NCBI GenBank assembly: GCA_003503535.1
Contig: DOCI01000141.1
Coordinates: forward strand, 27,189-39,514
From: Planctomycetaceae bacterium
GTDB taxonomy: Bacteria > Planctomycetota > Planctomycetia > Planctomycetales > Planctomycetaceae
DNA: 12,326 bases
Reading direction: 5' to 3'
Shown piece after piece: positions 1 through 6,655 of this stretch. The position numbers and the translations under genes are program-made. The notes below the pieces were generated by a model. It was not told the DNA's origin and searched no databases. It saw nothing but the letters and a program-made list of their open reading frames with translations. The first letter of the stretch is position 1; each line of letters starts with the position of its first letter.

Positions 1-1101
1 ATGCAATCTTTTCTGCTGCTTAATGGAAAAGACTTCGAGTGTTCCGGCTGAATTCGCAGCAAATACGGCATCTCCATGCAATAAGGCAGTTGCCATCTCA
101 GAAGATTGCAAGTCAAAATGAGCCAGCTTTTGAGGAGTCTTCAGAGCCGTGGAAGACTGAGACGATTCACTCTCGACTAAACGCCACACATCAATCTCCC
201 AACTTTTCATTGTCGGATTGATTTCTGTAGACGATAAGGCAAGTAGCTGTCCATACTGATAAAGCAGTTCGTGAACCGTTTGAGATTTCCCTGAGGATTC
301 CAACTTTGCAACGAACCGACCCGTTCGAATTTGTAGTAACTCGACAGAGCCCTCTTCTCCTGGAATCGCCAGCACAACTTGATGATTTAGCACTGCTGGT
401 GTGGGTGAACCAAGGAATTCAGTACTCAGGGAACGCTTTAACTGCCAGCAAGGCAATCCATTTCGACGATCTAATGCCACGCAATGCAGCATGTTTTGAT
501 TGTTTTGCGGCATCTGCCAGGTGACGATTAGTAAATGCTCAAATATCAGAGGTGCAACGGTTTGTGCCTGAAGATTATCGGAAACTGAATCATCGAACAG
601 AGTTTGAGTCCAGAGAGTATTACCGAGATCACTATCGAGGGCGATCACTTCTCCGGTGACATTCAGGCAGAACAATTGTCGCCAGGCTGGGTCGCCAACC
701 AGATAGGGTTGTGGAAATCGCTGAGGCAAGTCGGAGGAGATTTGCTGAGTGAACCGCGCTTCCGGATCGCGATCTTTTATCGACCAGGAAATGATGCCGT
801 AATGGGAACCCGCTTTTGTCTCATCAATTGGGGAAGAGAAATCAAAGAGGGCGTAAATTTTTTCATTGAAAATGAGCGGCGTGTGCAATCCGGGAAGTTC
901 GGTAATCGTCCACAGTTCATCCTGCTGATCGGCATTCAAGGGGGAATCATCGTCCCAGTCGAGCGGAAGATTTCGCTCTCGGCTCACCCGATTGTATTCC
1001 GGCCCCAGTGGATGCGGCCATGTCATCGGCTCGGTTGCCTGAACAGTATCGATCAGGCTGATCGAGCAGACAATTAACAATATTCGGAATGCAGATATCA
1101 T
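1..1101 (-). CDS. Secreted PQQ-like beta-propeller repeat protein, C-terminus beyond the window
   Basis: An uninterrupted minus-strand frame of 367 codons starts at 1101 and has no stop before the left edge, so the gene is partial. The ATG is the first possible start after an in-frame TGA 27 bases upstream. It has an AGGAG ribosome binding site at 1109-1113, seven bases away. Residues 1-22 form a signal peptide (hydrophobic ILLIVCSISLI core, VQA cleavage motif before T23), so the product is exported. Residues about 143-168 carry a PQQ-type blade (LFCLNVTGEVIALD...GNTLW). Weaker blade-like units follow near 205-230 (LHCVALDRRNGLPCW), 250-268 (GSVELLQIRTGRFVAKL) and 350-366 (NSAGTLEVFSI). Such BamB/PQQ-like propellers are usually scaffolds or sugar/alcohol dehydrogenase domains, and no catalytic residues can be assigned here. 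It lies 72 bases after the yhaN-like gene on the same strand and may share its transcript. Function unknown; the fold call is fairly secure. Confidence 0.85.
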   Translation of the reverse strand, partial: MISAFRILLIVCSISLIDTVQATEPMTWPHPLGPEYNRVSRERNLPLDWDDDSPLNADQQDELWTITELPGLHTPLIFNEKIYALFDFSSPIDETKAGSHYGIISWSIKDRDPEARFTQQISSDLPQRFPQPYLVGDPAWRQLFCLNVTGEVIALDSDLGNTLWTQTLFDDSVSDNLQAQTVAPLIFEHLLIVTWQMPQNNQNMLHCVALDRRNGLPCWQLKRSLSTEFLGSPTPAVLNHQVVLAIPGEEGSVELLQIRTGRFVAKLESSGKSQTVHELLYQYGQLLALSSTEINPTMKSWEIDVWRLVESESSQSSTALKTPQKLAHFDLQSSEMATALLHGDAVFAANSAGTLEVFSIKQQKRLH

Positions 1102-1173
1102 GGGAGGTCTCCTGAGAAAACCTTCCGATCATCCCGCATCCAGGGGAAGAATGCAACAGGGTTACGGTTTCGA

Positions 1174-4100
1174 TTACCCGGCCAGCCTCGCTTCGCCTTT
1201 AGCCAGTGCGGGCAGCCAGATCGATTCAATATTCTGGACTTCAAACATCGTTGCCAGATGCTGATGGCAGGTGAAGAACAGAACTTGCCGCGTGGCTGCG
1301 AAATCGAGAAGTGTTTCCACAGCGGCTTCTGTTCGCTGCTGATCGAAATTAACAAAGATATCATCGAACACGACCGGCATCTCAATGCCATCTTCGGCGA
1401 AGGTATCGATCAACGCCATGCGAATCGCCAGGAATAATTGTTCGCGGGTGCCATCACTCAACTCACCAACATTGCGAAAAGTGCCGCTCTGTTCTCGAAT
1501 CAACAAGTCTCGTGAGCCGACAGGCGTACGAACCTGCAGATACCGTCCACAGGTGAGCTTATCGAGATACTCGGAAGCTCTTGCCAGAGTTTCCGGCTGA
1601 AAACGTTGTTCAAATTCAGCAGTCAGTCGAGAGAGTGCCGAGGATGCGATGCGATTCGCCTGAAAATCTCGCAACGAAGAGGACGCCCGATCGAGAATTC
1701 GAGCTTGCTTCGTGCGGATGTCATCGGCACTGGTATCACCTTCAAGTGTGGCCAGCGTTTGTCGCATCCGCCCCAAATTTTCCTGAGAGTCAGCCAGATC
1801 CTTTTCGAGGTCTTCAATTTCGAGATCGAGCATTTCGATGCGTTCCTGATTGTTGCTCGACTCGTATTGTAATAAGTCTTCCTCAGCAATCGCCAATTCC
1901 GGCTCTTCCCGACTGAGCGAGTTGAGTTGATCGTTCAAATCGGCAATCAAGGCTCGAAGTTCATTTGCTCGCTGCAGTTGTTTGGCACGGCGACGGAATT
2001 CCTCTGGTGAACTCACCTCAGCATGTCGCAGGAGTTGAGACAGATCATCCTGAATACGATTCGACTCCGACTCCGCTGCTCGATACTGCTTGACCACCTG
2101 ACTGTAGTCCCGCTTTTTCTGCAGATAACTGTTATGAGACTGATCGAAATCTTCCAGCATTTTTTGCCAGTTGCTCAATGTCTGAGAGAGCGATAACCCA
2201 TCAGAACCTCTCAACGACATGCGGCCAGCAATCAATTCCATCTGCTCACGGAATTGATTCAACAATTCCTGATACCGCTGAACATCCTCTTTGGAAGCCT
2301 GCCATTGCTGCCAGGTTTGTTGAGCGTCGACGGCATGTTGCCAACTCAGAAATGCTTCGCTGGTTCGGACGGTTTCGTGAATTCCTAATTGTTTCAACAA
2401 GTCGCACCAGGCCTGACGCGTGGCACTGACGTCTCGCTGATATTCGGCCAGTTTGCCTCGTTGTACGGAGAGCTTTTTACGGGTCTTCTGCAGTTTTTCC
2501 TGAGTCCGAGCCAGTCCCTGCAAATCGACGATTCGTTGAGAAGCCTGACGAATCAATTCCGTTTCTGATTTCCGATTTCGATTCTGTAACTCTGAAGGGA
2601 GACTTCGTCGATGGGAGACTTCCCCACTGATACGGGAAATCCGTCCGCGGACATCGTGCAGCTCACGTTCACAGGTTTCAATTTCTGATTGAAGTCGACG
2701 AACATAGCCATCGTTGTCCATTTCGAAATGCTGCCGTAATGACCAGGCCAGTCCGCCTCCCATGATGCCAGTCAGCAGATAAATCCAGCCGATGATCCAA
2801 CTCGTCTGCACACTTTGGACGATGCCTGCAATAATGAGGAAACCGCCCACCATACTGAACAGTGTGAGCATCGATTGTCCCCACCAGGGAATTTCACGAC
2901 CGTTGTCCTGCTTATCAAGTTGTGTTTTTGCACTGCGAATTCGTTGTTCGTATTCCGCTTCACGGACTCGCAATTGTGCCAGATTTTCGAGATCGACAAG
3001 CCGCCGTTCTGCCTCGCGAATAGCTTGTGGCAGCGAGGTAATATTCTGACGTTTGAGCGTATCCTGCAGTTCGGATTGTCGTTGATGATGGGCATCGGAC
3101 ACTTTGCGATATTTGCGTCGATGCCGTGCCCGTCGGCTGATGGCGGTCTGATAATTTCGAGCCGAAGTACTCAACTGAAGATGAGCCTGCGGAGACGTAT
3201 CGACTTCAGCCAGTCGATTGATGGTCCAGTCGCTGCCGAGTGTTTGCAGCTTTTCCTCCAACTCGGCTTTGAGCATGGAGGCATCGGCAGAGACGCTTGC
3301 CAAATGTCGTTCGGTTGATTCGACCAGGCTTTTCATGTCGATCAGAGCACGCACTCCACTGGCGTGGTCTCGCAGTTCCGCATTGGTCCCATCGGCTTCG
3401 AGAGCCTGCTTCAATCGGCTGCGTTCCCGTCGAAGTTTCTTAAGCTGCTCTTCGGCTGCTTTTTTCTGGCCATCCAGCTTCTCAAGACGACTCAATCCTT
3501 CTGCAGGAAATTGAATCCCTTCAGGCAGTAAACGCAGTTCGTTCTGCAGATCGCGATGTTTCTTCCAGGGATTCCAGACTCGCTGCATGTAGCGATAATT
3601 CGAGCGTTCCCGTTTGAGTCGACTCAGACGTTCCTGACGTTCGTCCTGTTTCGATTCCAGTTGACGGCATTCGGCCAGATGACTTTCGTAACGGTTGATC
3701 AGACTATCGGTTTTTGAGAGGGCCTCGGTCATCGAGCCGTATTGCCCCGAAAGATCGAACAGATGCCCGCGTCCGTGTTCGAGATCGGCAATTTCTCTGG
3801 TCTGTCCCCGCGTCTGTTGCTCAGCATGCATCAGTCGTTGACCAATTCTGCCCAGCGAGGTGCCATAGATGTATTCACCAACCTGATCGGTCTGCAGTGT
3901 CGCCAACTCCCGCAGTTCTTTCAGGCCGAGCGTGTATATTGTGCGGTAGACATCGGCGTCGACATCCTGCAGCATTCTCTCAAAGTCGGACTCAGAAATC
4001 GCTTTGTTGCTCGAATTGGCTCGGAACTGCTGTCGTCCGTGGTCATCAATGTGTCGGGAAAGTTGCAGCGACTGATTTTCAGAACGGACCCGTAACGAAC

Positions 4101-4308
4101 CACCCCATGCCTGAGAGTGATCTCCATGTTCGGAAGTTGCCATCCCCGCAGCGGGGTAACCATACAGCACTCCGCGTATAAATCGCATGAGTGTCGACTT
4201 ACCCGCTTCGTTGGGGCCGTAAATTACGGTCATTCCATTCTCGTTGACTGGCAATAGCAAGTCCGACCAGACCCCGTACCGATCGATCATTACATCCGTG
4301 ATTTTCAT
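1174..4308 (-). CDS. yhaN: YhaN-like AAA/ABC-class ATPase (Rad50/SbcC type) with central membrane hairpin
   Basis: The 1044-residue protein opens with MKITDVMIDRYGVWSDL and a Walker A motif GPNEAGKST at residues 31-39. Long coiled-coil arms follow (about 180-460 and 530-900), rich in Glu, Arg, Gln and Leu. The C-terminal half-site has the signature LSDGTREQ at 950-957, Walker B VVFDDIFVNFD at 979-989 and a switch histidine at 1015 (FFTCH). This order is that of Rad50/SbcC/SMC-type ATPases, and LSDGTREQ plus DDIFVNFD are typical of the YhaN branch. Two hydrophobic segments (about 481-498 and 503-524) sit mid-protein between the coiled coils, suggesting membrane anchoring at the arm tip. The start has an AGGGAG site a few bases upstream. 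Family members pair with a metallophosphoesterase nuclease (YhaO) in DNA end processing. No such gene lies next to it here: upstream is non-coding and the next gene is divergent csrA. DNA-repair function is inferred from family only. Confidence 0.88.
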   Translation of the reverse strand: MKITDVMIDRYGVWSDLLLPVNENGMTVIYGPNEAGKSTLMRFIRGVLYGYPAAGMATSEHGDHSQAWGGSLRVRSENQSLQLSRHIDDHGRQQFRANSSNKAISESDFERMLQDVDADVYRTIYTLGLKELRELATLQTDQVGEYIYGTSLGRIGQRLMHAEQQTRGQTREIADLEHGRGHLFDLSGQYGSMTEALSKTDSLINRYESHLAECRQLESKQDERQERLSRLKRERSNYRYMQRVWNPWKKHRDLQNELRLLPEGIQFPAEGLSRLEKLDGQKKAAEEQLKKLRRERSRLKQALEADGTNAELRDHASGVRALIDMKSLVESTERHLASVSADASMLKAELEEKLQTLGSDWTINRLAEVDTSPQAHLQLSTSARNYQTAISRRARHRRKYRKVSDAHHQRQSELQDTLKRQNITSLPQAIREAERRLVDLENLAQLRVREAEYEQRIRSAKTQLDKQDNGREIPWWGQSMLTLFSMVGGFLIIAGIVQSVQTSWIIGWIYLLTGIMGGGLAWSLRQHFEMDNDGYVRRLQSEIETCERELHDVRGRISRISGEVSHRRSLPSELQNRNRKSETELIRQASQRIVDLQGLARTQEKLQKTRKKLSVQRGKLAEYQRDVSATRQAWCDLLKQLGIHETVRTSEAFLSWQHAVDAQQTWQQWQASKEDVQRYQELLNQFREQMELIAGRMSLRGSDGLSLSQTLSNWQKMLEDFDQSHNSYLQKKRDYSQVVKQYRAAESESNRIQDDLSQLLRHAEVSSPEEFRRRAKQLQRANELRALIADLNDQLNSLSREEPELAIAEEDLLQYESSNNQERIEMLDLEIEDLEKDLADSQENLGRMRQTLATLEGDTSADDIRTKQARILDRASSSLRDFQANRIASSALSRLTAEFEQRFQPETLARASEYLDKLTCGRYLQVRTPVGSRDLLIREQSGTFRNVGELSDGTREQLFLAIRMALIDTFAEDGIEMPVVFDDIFVNFDQQRTEAAVETLLDFAATRQVLFFTCHQHLATMFEVQNIESIWLPALAKGEARLAG

Positions 4309-4358
4309 CGCCTGCTCCCTGGCTGATCGCTATCTTTTTTGATCCCTGTGTCAGATTT

Positions 4359-4433
4359 ATTACAGGCACGAAGCGCAAGCGAGTGTGTCAAAACCATACC
4401 CGAACACACTCGCTTGCGCTTCGTGCTTGTAAT
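4359..4433. repeat. Long inverted repeat (30-bp arms, 15-base loop)
   Basis: Left arm 4359-4388 and right arm 4404-4433 are reverse complements over 30 bases, with one difference at 4365 that would be a G-U pair in RNA. The loop is 4389-4403. The arm core reads CACGAAGCGCAAGCGAGTG. It lies between the start sites of two divergent genes, so it is not a terminator for either of them. The sharp arm ends suggest a dispersed palindromic repeat unit, which is inference because only one copy is in the window. Confidence 0.85.
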
Positions 4434-4699
4434 TTCACCTCATTAACAGAAGTGAAAATGTACCGCTGGTATCAAATCGAACGGTTGCAGGAATTTTAAC
4501 TGCCAGATCGTCGACTGAGCTTCCCGTTTGCCATTTTCGGTGTCCCAATTCTGCAATTTCTTCGCTGAGACTTGTAATGACTACATTCCAGACAGACTTA
4601 CCAACAATTTTTCCGACACGACAGATATCACCTAAACCACTAATACATAACCACTTACAACCACCTCACAAACCTAAGCCACAATAATCTCGAAGAGTT

Positions 4700-4715
4700 T
4701 GGCACGCAGTCTGCA
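4700..4715 (+). promoter_or_regulatory. Sigma-54 (RpoN) -24/-12 promoter of csrA
   Basis: The sequence TGGCACGCAGTCTGCA matches the RpoN consensus TGGCACRNNNNTTGCW at all specified positions except one (C for T at 4711). The essential GG (4701-4702) and GC (4713-4714) are separated by exactly ten bases. It sits on the coding strand 119 bases before csrA. Transcription would start near 4726. RpoN promoters need an enhancer-binding activator; no activator gene or binding site was recognised in the window. Confidence 0.72.
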
Positions 4716-4725
4716 TTATGTCATT

Positions 4726-4834
4726 TTCGTTCAGACGGGAAGTAAGGAGCCCAACTGAGCCTTAGACGAGAGAAACCAATTAAACAGGAAGTGCACTGCT
4801 TAGAAAGCAGTTGCCATCGAAAAGGAGACGAAAG
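4726..4834 (+). promoter_or_regulatory. csrA 5' leader with four GGA motifs and a hairpin
   Basis: The predicted leader contains GGA at 4738-4740, 4746-4748, 4787-4789 and 4824-4826. The third, in ACAGGAAGTG, resembles the known CsrA-binding consensus (ACARGGAUGU). The fourth is part of the ribosome binding site. A 7-bp hairpin (4795-4801 with 4805-4811, loop AGA) lies between the third and fourth motifs. Multiple GGA sites overlapping the translation start are the usual arrangement for CsrA repressing its own mRNA. Autoregulation here is inference. Confidence 0.5.
4822..4827 (+). promoter_or_regulatory. Ribosome binding site fixing the csrA start
   Basis: AAGGAG is followed by a seven-base gap and the ATG at 4835. 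This selects that ATG over the in-frame TTG at 4811, which would add eight residues foreign to the family. Confidence 0.85.
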
Positions 4835-5149
4835 ATGTTAGTTCTCACACGAAAAAAATCACAACTGATTCAAATCGGCGACAATATCGTGATCAAAGTG
4901 ATCCGCACCGGCCCCGGCTCTGTGAAAATCGGAATCGATGCCCCGAGTGATGTCCGCGTCATGCGTGGCGAACTCGACCCGAAACTGGCCGAGAATTATA
5001 AGATGGAAGAATCGGAATCGAGCGATTCGGAATCCAACGCCACTGCAGATGCCTCGCCCGAGTGCCGTCGCAATGAACGTGCTGAAGACGAAGAGCCTGT
5101 CAGTGTAAAAGCTGTCAGCCGTCGGACTTCCAAAGCCTCGGCTCTCTAA
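4835..5149 (+). CDS. csrA: CsrA, carbon storage regulator (RNA-binding translational regulator), extended C-terminus
   Basis: CsrA is a small dimeric RNA-binding protein that binds GGA motifs in mRNA leaders and changes translation or stability. Residues 1-47 (MLVLTRKKSQLIQIGDNI... to DVRVMRGEL) fit the family closely. The RNA-contacting L4 and R6 and the key R44 are all present, as is the G-x-V-x-I-G-I-D-A-P core. The start at 4835 follows a strong AAGGAG. The full length is 104 residues against about 61 for the enterobacterial protein. The extra C-terminal part from about residue 57 is polar, Ser/Glu-rich (MEESESSDSES) and ends basic; it looks disordered. The gene appears monocistronic, preceded by a sigma-54-type promoter and a GGA-rich leader, so control by RpoN and by its own product is plausible. 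No flagellar neighbours are present. The identification is secure; the targets are unknown. Confidence 0.95.
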   Translation: MLVLTRKKSQLIQIGDNIVIKVIRTGPGSVKIGIDAPSDVRVMRGELDPKLAENYKMEESESSDSESNATADASPECRRNERAEDEEPVSVKAVSRRTSKASAL

Positions 5150-5696
5150 CCGACGAGGGAAACATCGTGCCTTCTATAGCTTGTGAGAAATTGATCCGGA
5201 TCCTCACTCGCCAATTCGTGTGCACGACACATTTCCCAAGAAACCACGCAATAAAATATTAAGGAGCGTTCGGCATCTTTCCAAAGATCGTTGAGCGAAT
5301 ACGAGCCAGGCTGCCCACTTGGCCCGTCGGCGTGTGCGACTCCTTTTGAACTGGCTGATTTTCTGCCGAAGAGATACTTCGTTACTACGGCTCGATTCCC
5401 GACCCTGAATTCTAGCCGTATTCTTGACCCGAAGGCAGAAATCACCAGTTCAACGCACCGCCGACTTTTTAATTCCGATGTGGAGCCCTCAGGGGTGTTA
5501 TTCCAACATCAGCCCAGCTAGTCTGGGCAGACACTGCAGTTGTTCATTAAAGATGCCAAGCCGCGACTGGTTTTTCGTCTCTCTTCTGAGACGATTAATC
5601 ATGAGGCTTGGCTTCTTTGCGTTTGGGGACTCGCAATTTTCTGGATAGAATGAAAGAGAAAGCTACCCAAACCGGGCAATCAAGCGATTGCGACTC
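5150..5696. other. Gene-poor, hairpin-rich intergenic region with one doubtful minus-strand frame
   Basis: The region lacks a convincing gene. A minus-strand frame is open from 5508 to a TAG at 5146-5148, just overlapping the csrA stop. Its best start is a GTG at 5445 with no ribosome binding site, giving 99 residues (ending SYRRHDVSLVG) that match no family I know. It may be chance, a decayed gene, or part of a dispersed repeat. Several hairpins lie beside it: 5477-5510 (GATGTGG with CCAACATC), 5512-5528 (GCCCAG with CTGGGC) and the nested structure at 5549-5618. No clear promoter for the next gene was found. Confidence 0.55.
5549..5618. repeat. Nested inverted repeat (stem within a stem)
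   Basis: Outer arms of 14 bases, 5549-5562 and 5605-5618, pair with one mismatch around the core GCCAAGCC/GGCTTGGC. Inside them a second 7-bp stem pairs 5575-5581 (TCGTCTC) with 5588-5594 (GAGACGA) around a six-base loop. There is no downstream T-run, so it is not an obvious intrinsic terminator. It could be a structured RNA element or a repeat unit. Confidence 0.6.
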
Positions 5697-6443
5697 ATGA
5701 ACGAATCAGAATCGAAAACAAAATCGAAATCTCTGAAAAAAGATTTTATTATCCTGGGAATCATTGTCGTGCTTGGACTTCTGCTACTACCAATGGGGAA
5801 CGGAGGACGCAGTGGTCACAGAATCAGGTGTATAAACAACATCAGGAATGTTGGAACTGCCCACATGAACTATGCGAGTCAAAATGAGGGCTCACTCCCA
5901 ATCAGTTACACTAGGGATGCCGAGGGAAACAGATTACTCAGCTGGAGATATTCTTTGCTTCCCATGCTGGATAACGCAGCTCTTGCACGAAAAATTGATC
6001 CTCAGCAGCCCTGGAATTCCCCAGAGAATCAACAATATTCTGAAATTCAGATTCGCGTGTTTATCTGTCCCGACGAAAATGACCTTCCTGCAAACGGGGC
6101 GTCATTTTTTACGATCACAGGCGAAGACACTCTCTTCCCGGTAGGCTCATCTGTCAAATTGACTCAGGTTGAAGAAGCCGATGGCGCCGCCAACACGCTG
6201 ATGATAACAGAAGCAGCCGAGATGAATGTCCAATGGCTCGAACCACGCGACATCCTTTTTTCAGATGTCACTACAAAACCCCGAGATATGCTCGGAATCG
6301 GCCCATCCAGTCATCACAAGAATGGTCTCAACGCTTTTTACGCCGATGGCCACGCCAGTATTATCAGTAAGGATGTTAATCCAAAAGTCTTGCGGGCTCT
6401 AATCACATGGAATGGTGGCGAAGAAGTTCCAGAGGGGTTCTGA
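5697..6443 (+). CDS. DUF1559-family protein, membrane-anchored, atypical N-terminus
   Basis: The protein has 248 residues counting from the ATG at 5697; a TTG nine bases upstream is the alternative start, and neither has a good ribosome binding site. A short basic N-terminus precedes one hydrophobic segment (about 17-33, FIILGIIVVLGLLLLP). The next stretch, RIRCINNIRNVGTAHMNYAS (42-61), aligns by eye with the post-helix segment of DUF1559 proteins (CKNNLKQIGLALHNY type). Near the C-terminus, H207 followed by nine residues and D217-G218 (HKNGLNAFYADGHAS) forms the H-x9-DG motif of this family, which is abundant in planctomycetes. The usual prepilin-type cleavage motif (GFTLIELLVVIAII) is missing, so the protein probably stays as a membrane anchor with an outside globular domain. 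These proteins are pseudopilin-like with unknown roles. The gene stands alone, 212 bases before the ABC exporter. Confidence 0.82.
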   Translation: MNESESKTKSKSLKKDFIILGIIVVLGLLLLPMGNGGRSGHRIRCINNIRNVGTAHMNYASQNEGSLPISYTRDAEGNRLLSWRYSLLPMLDNAALARKIDPQQPWNSPENQQYSEIQIRVFICPDENDLPANGASFFTITGEDTLFPVGSSVKLTQVEEADGAANTLMITEAAEMNVQWLEPRDILFSDVTTKPRDMLGIGPSSHHKNGLNAFYADGHASIISKDVNPKVLRALITWNGGEEVPEGF

Positions 6444-6655
6444 TACTCATCTCCCATACCTCACCACTTCTCTATTTTGCAAATCCTGTTACTCAAATTA
6501 CCCCTTCGAGATGATCTGGACTCGATTCGGCTTTCACTTTTATAATCCCAGAACTTTTAGAGACTCATTCTGTCGAATACTCACCAGAAACCTGGCCATG
6601 AGGGCTTGAGTAGGGTGGGAATGACTTCAACATTATCGCAGGGAAGCGGGAACTC

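Larger units (their letters stand above)
4309..4834. other. Divergent intergenic region between yhaN-like gene and csrA
   Basis: These 526 bases separate two divergently transcribed genes and hold no convincing coding frame on either strand. They contain a 30-base-pair inverted repeat near the yhaN end, about 260 bases with nothing I recognise (4434-4699), and then the csrA promoter and leader described separately. No clear promoter for the yhaN-like gene could be identified. Confidence 0.7.

Noticed and set aside
306..1077. Plus-strand frames over the left-hand 1.1 kb
   Set aside because: They lie opposite the long minus-strand propeller gene and show no family features or proper starts.
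947..1156. Short minus-strand frame beginning 15 bases inside the yhaN-like gene's downstream gap
   Set aside because: It overlaps the signal peptide and first part of the PQQ-repeat protein in another frame; the frame starting at 1101 has the ribosome binding site, signal peptide and PQQ repeats.
2678..3318. Several frames within the central part of the yhaN-like gene
   Set aside because: They are shadows of the 1044-residue coding frame, with no independent starts or family features.
4518..4533. Minus-strand GG-N10-GC sequence as a sigma-54 promoter for the yhaN-like gene
   Set aside because: Only the invariant GG and GC fit; the rest (TGGCAA, AAGCT) departs from the consensus and it lies over 200 bases upstream.
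4811..4834. TTG at 4811 as the csrA start
   Set aside because: It lacks a ribosome binding site and would add residues before the family's conserved N-terminal MLVLTR.
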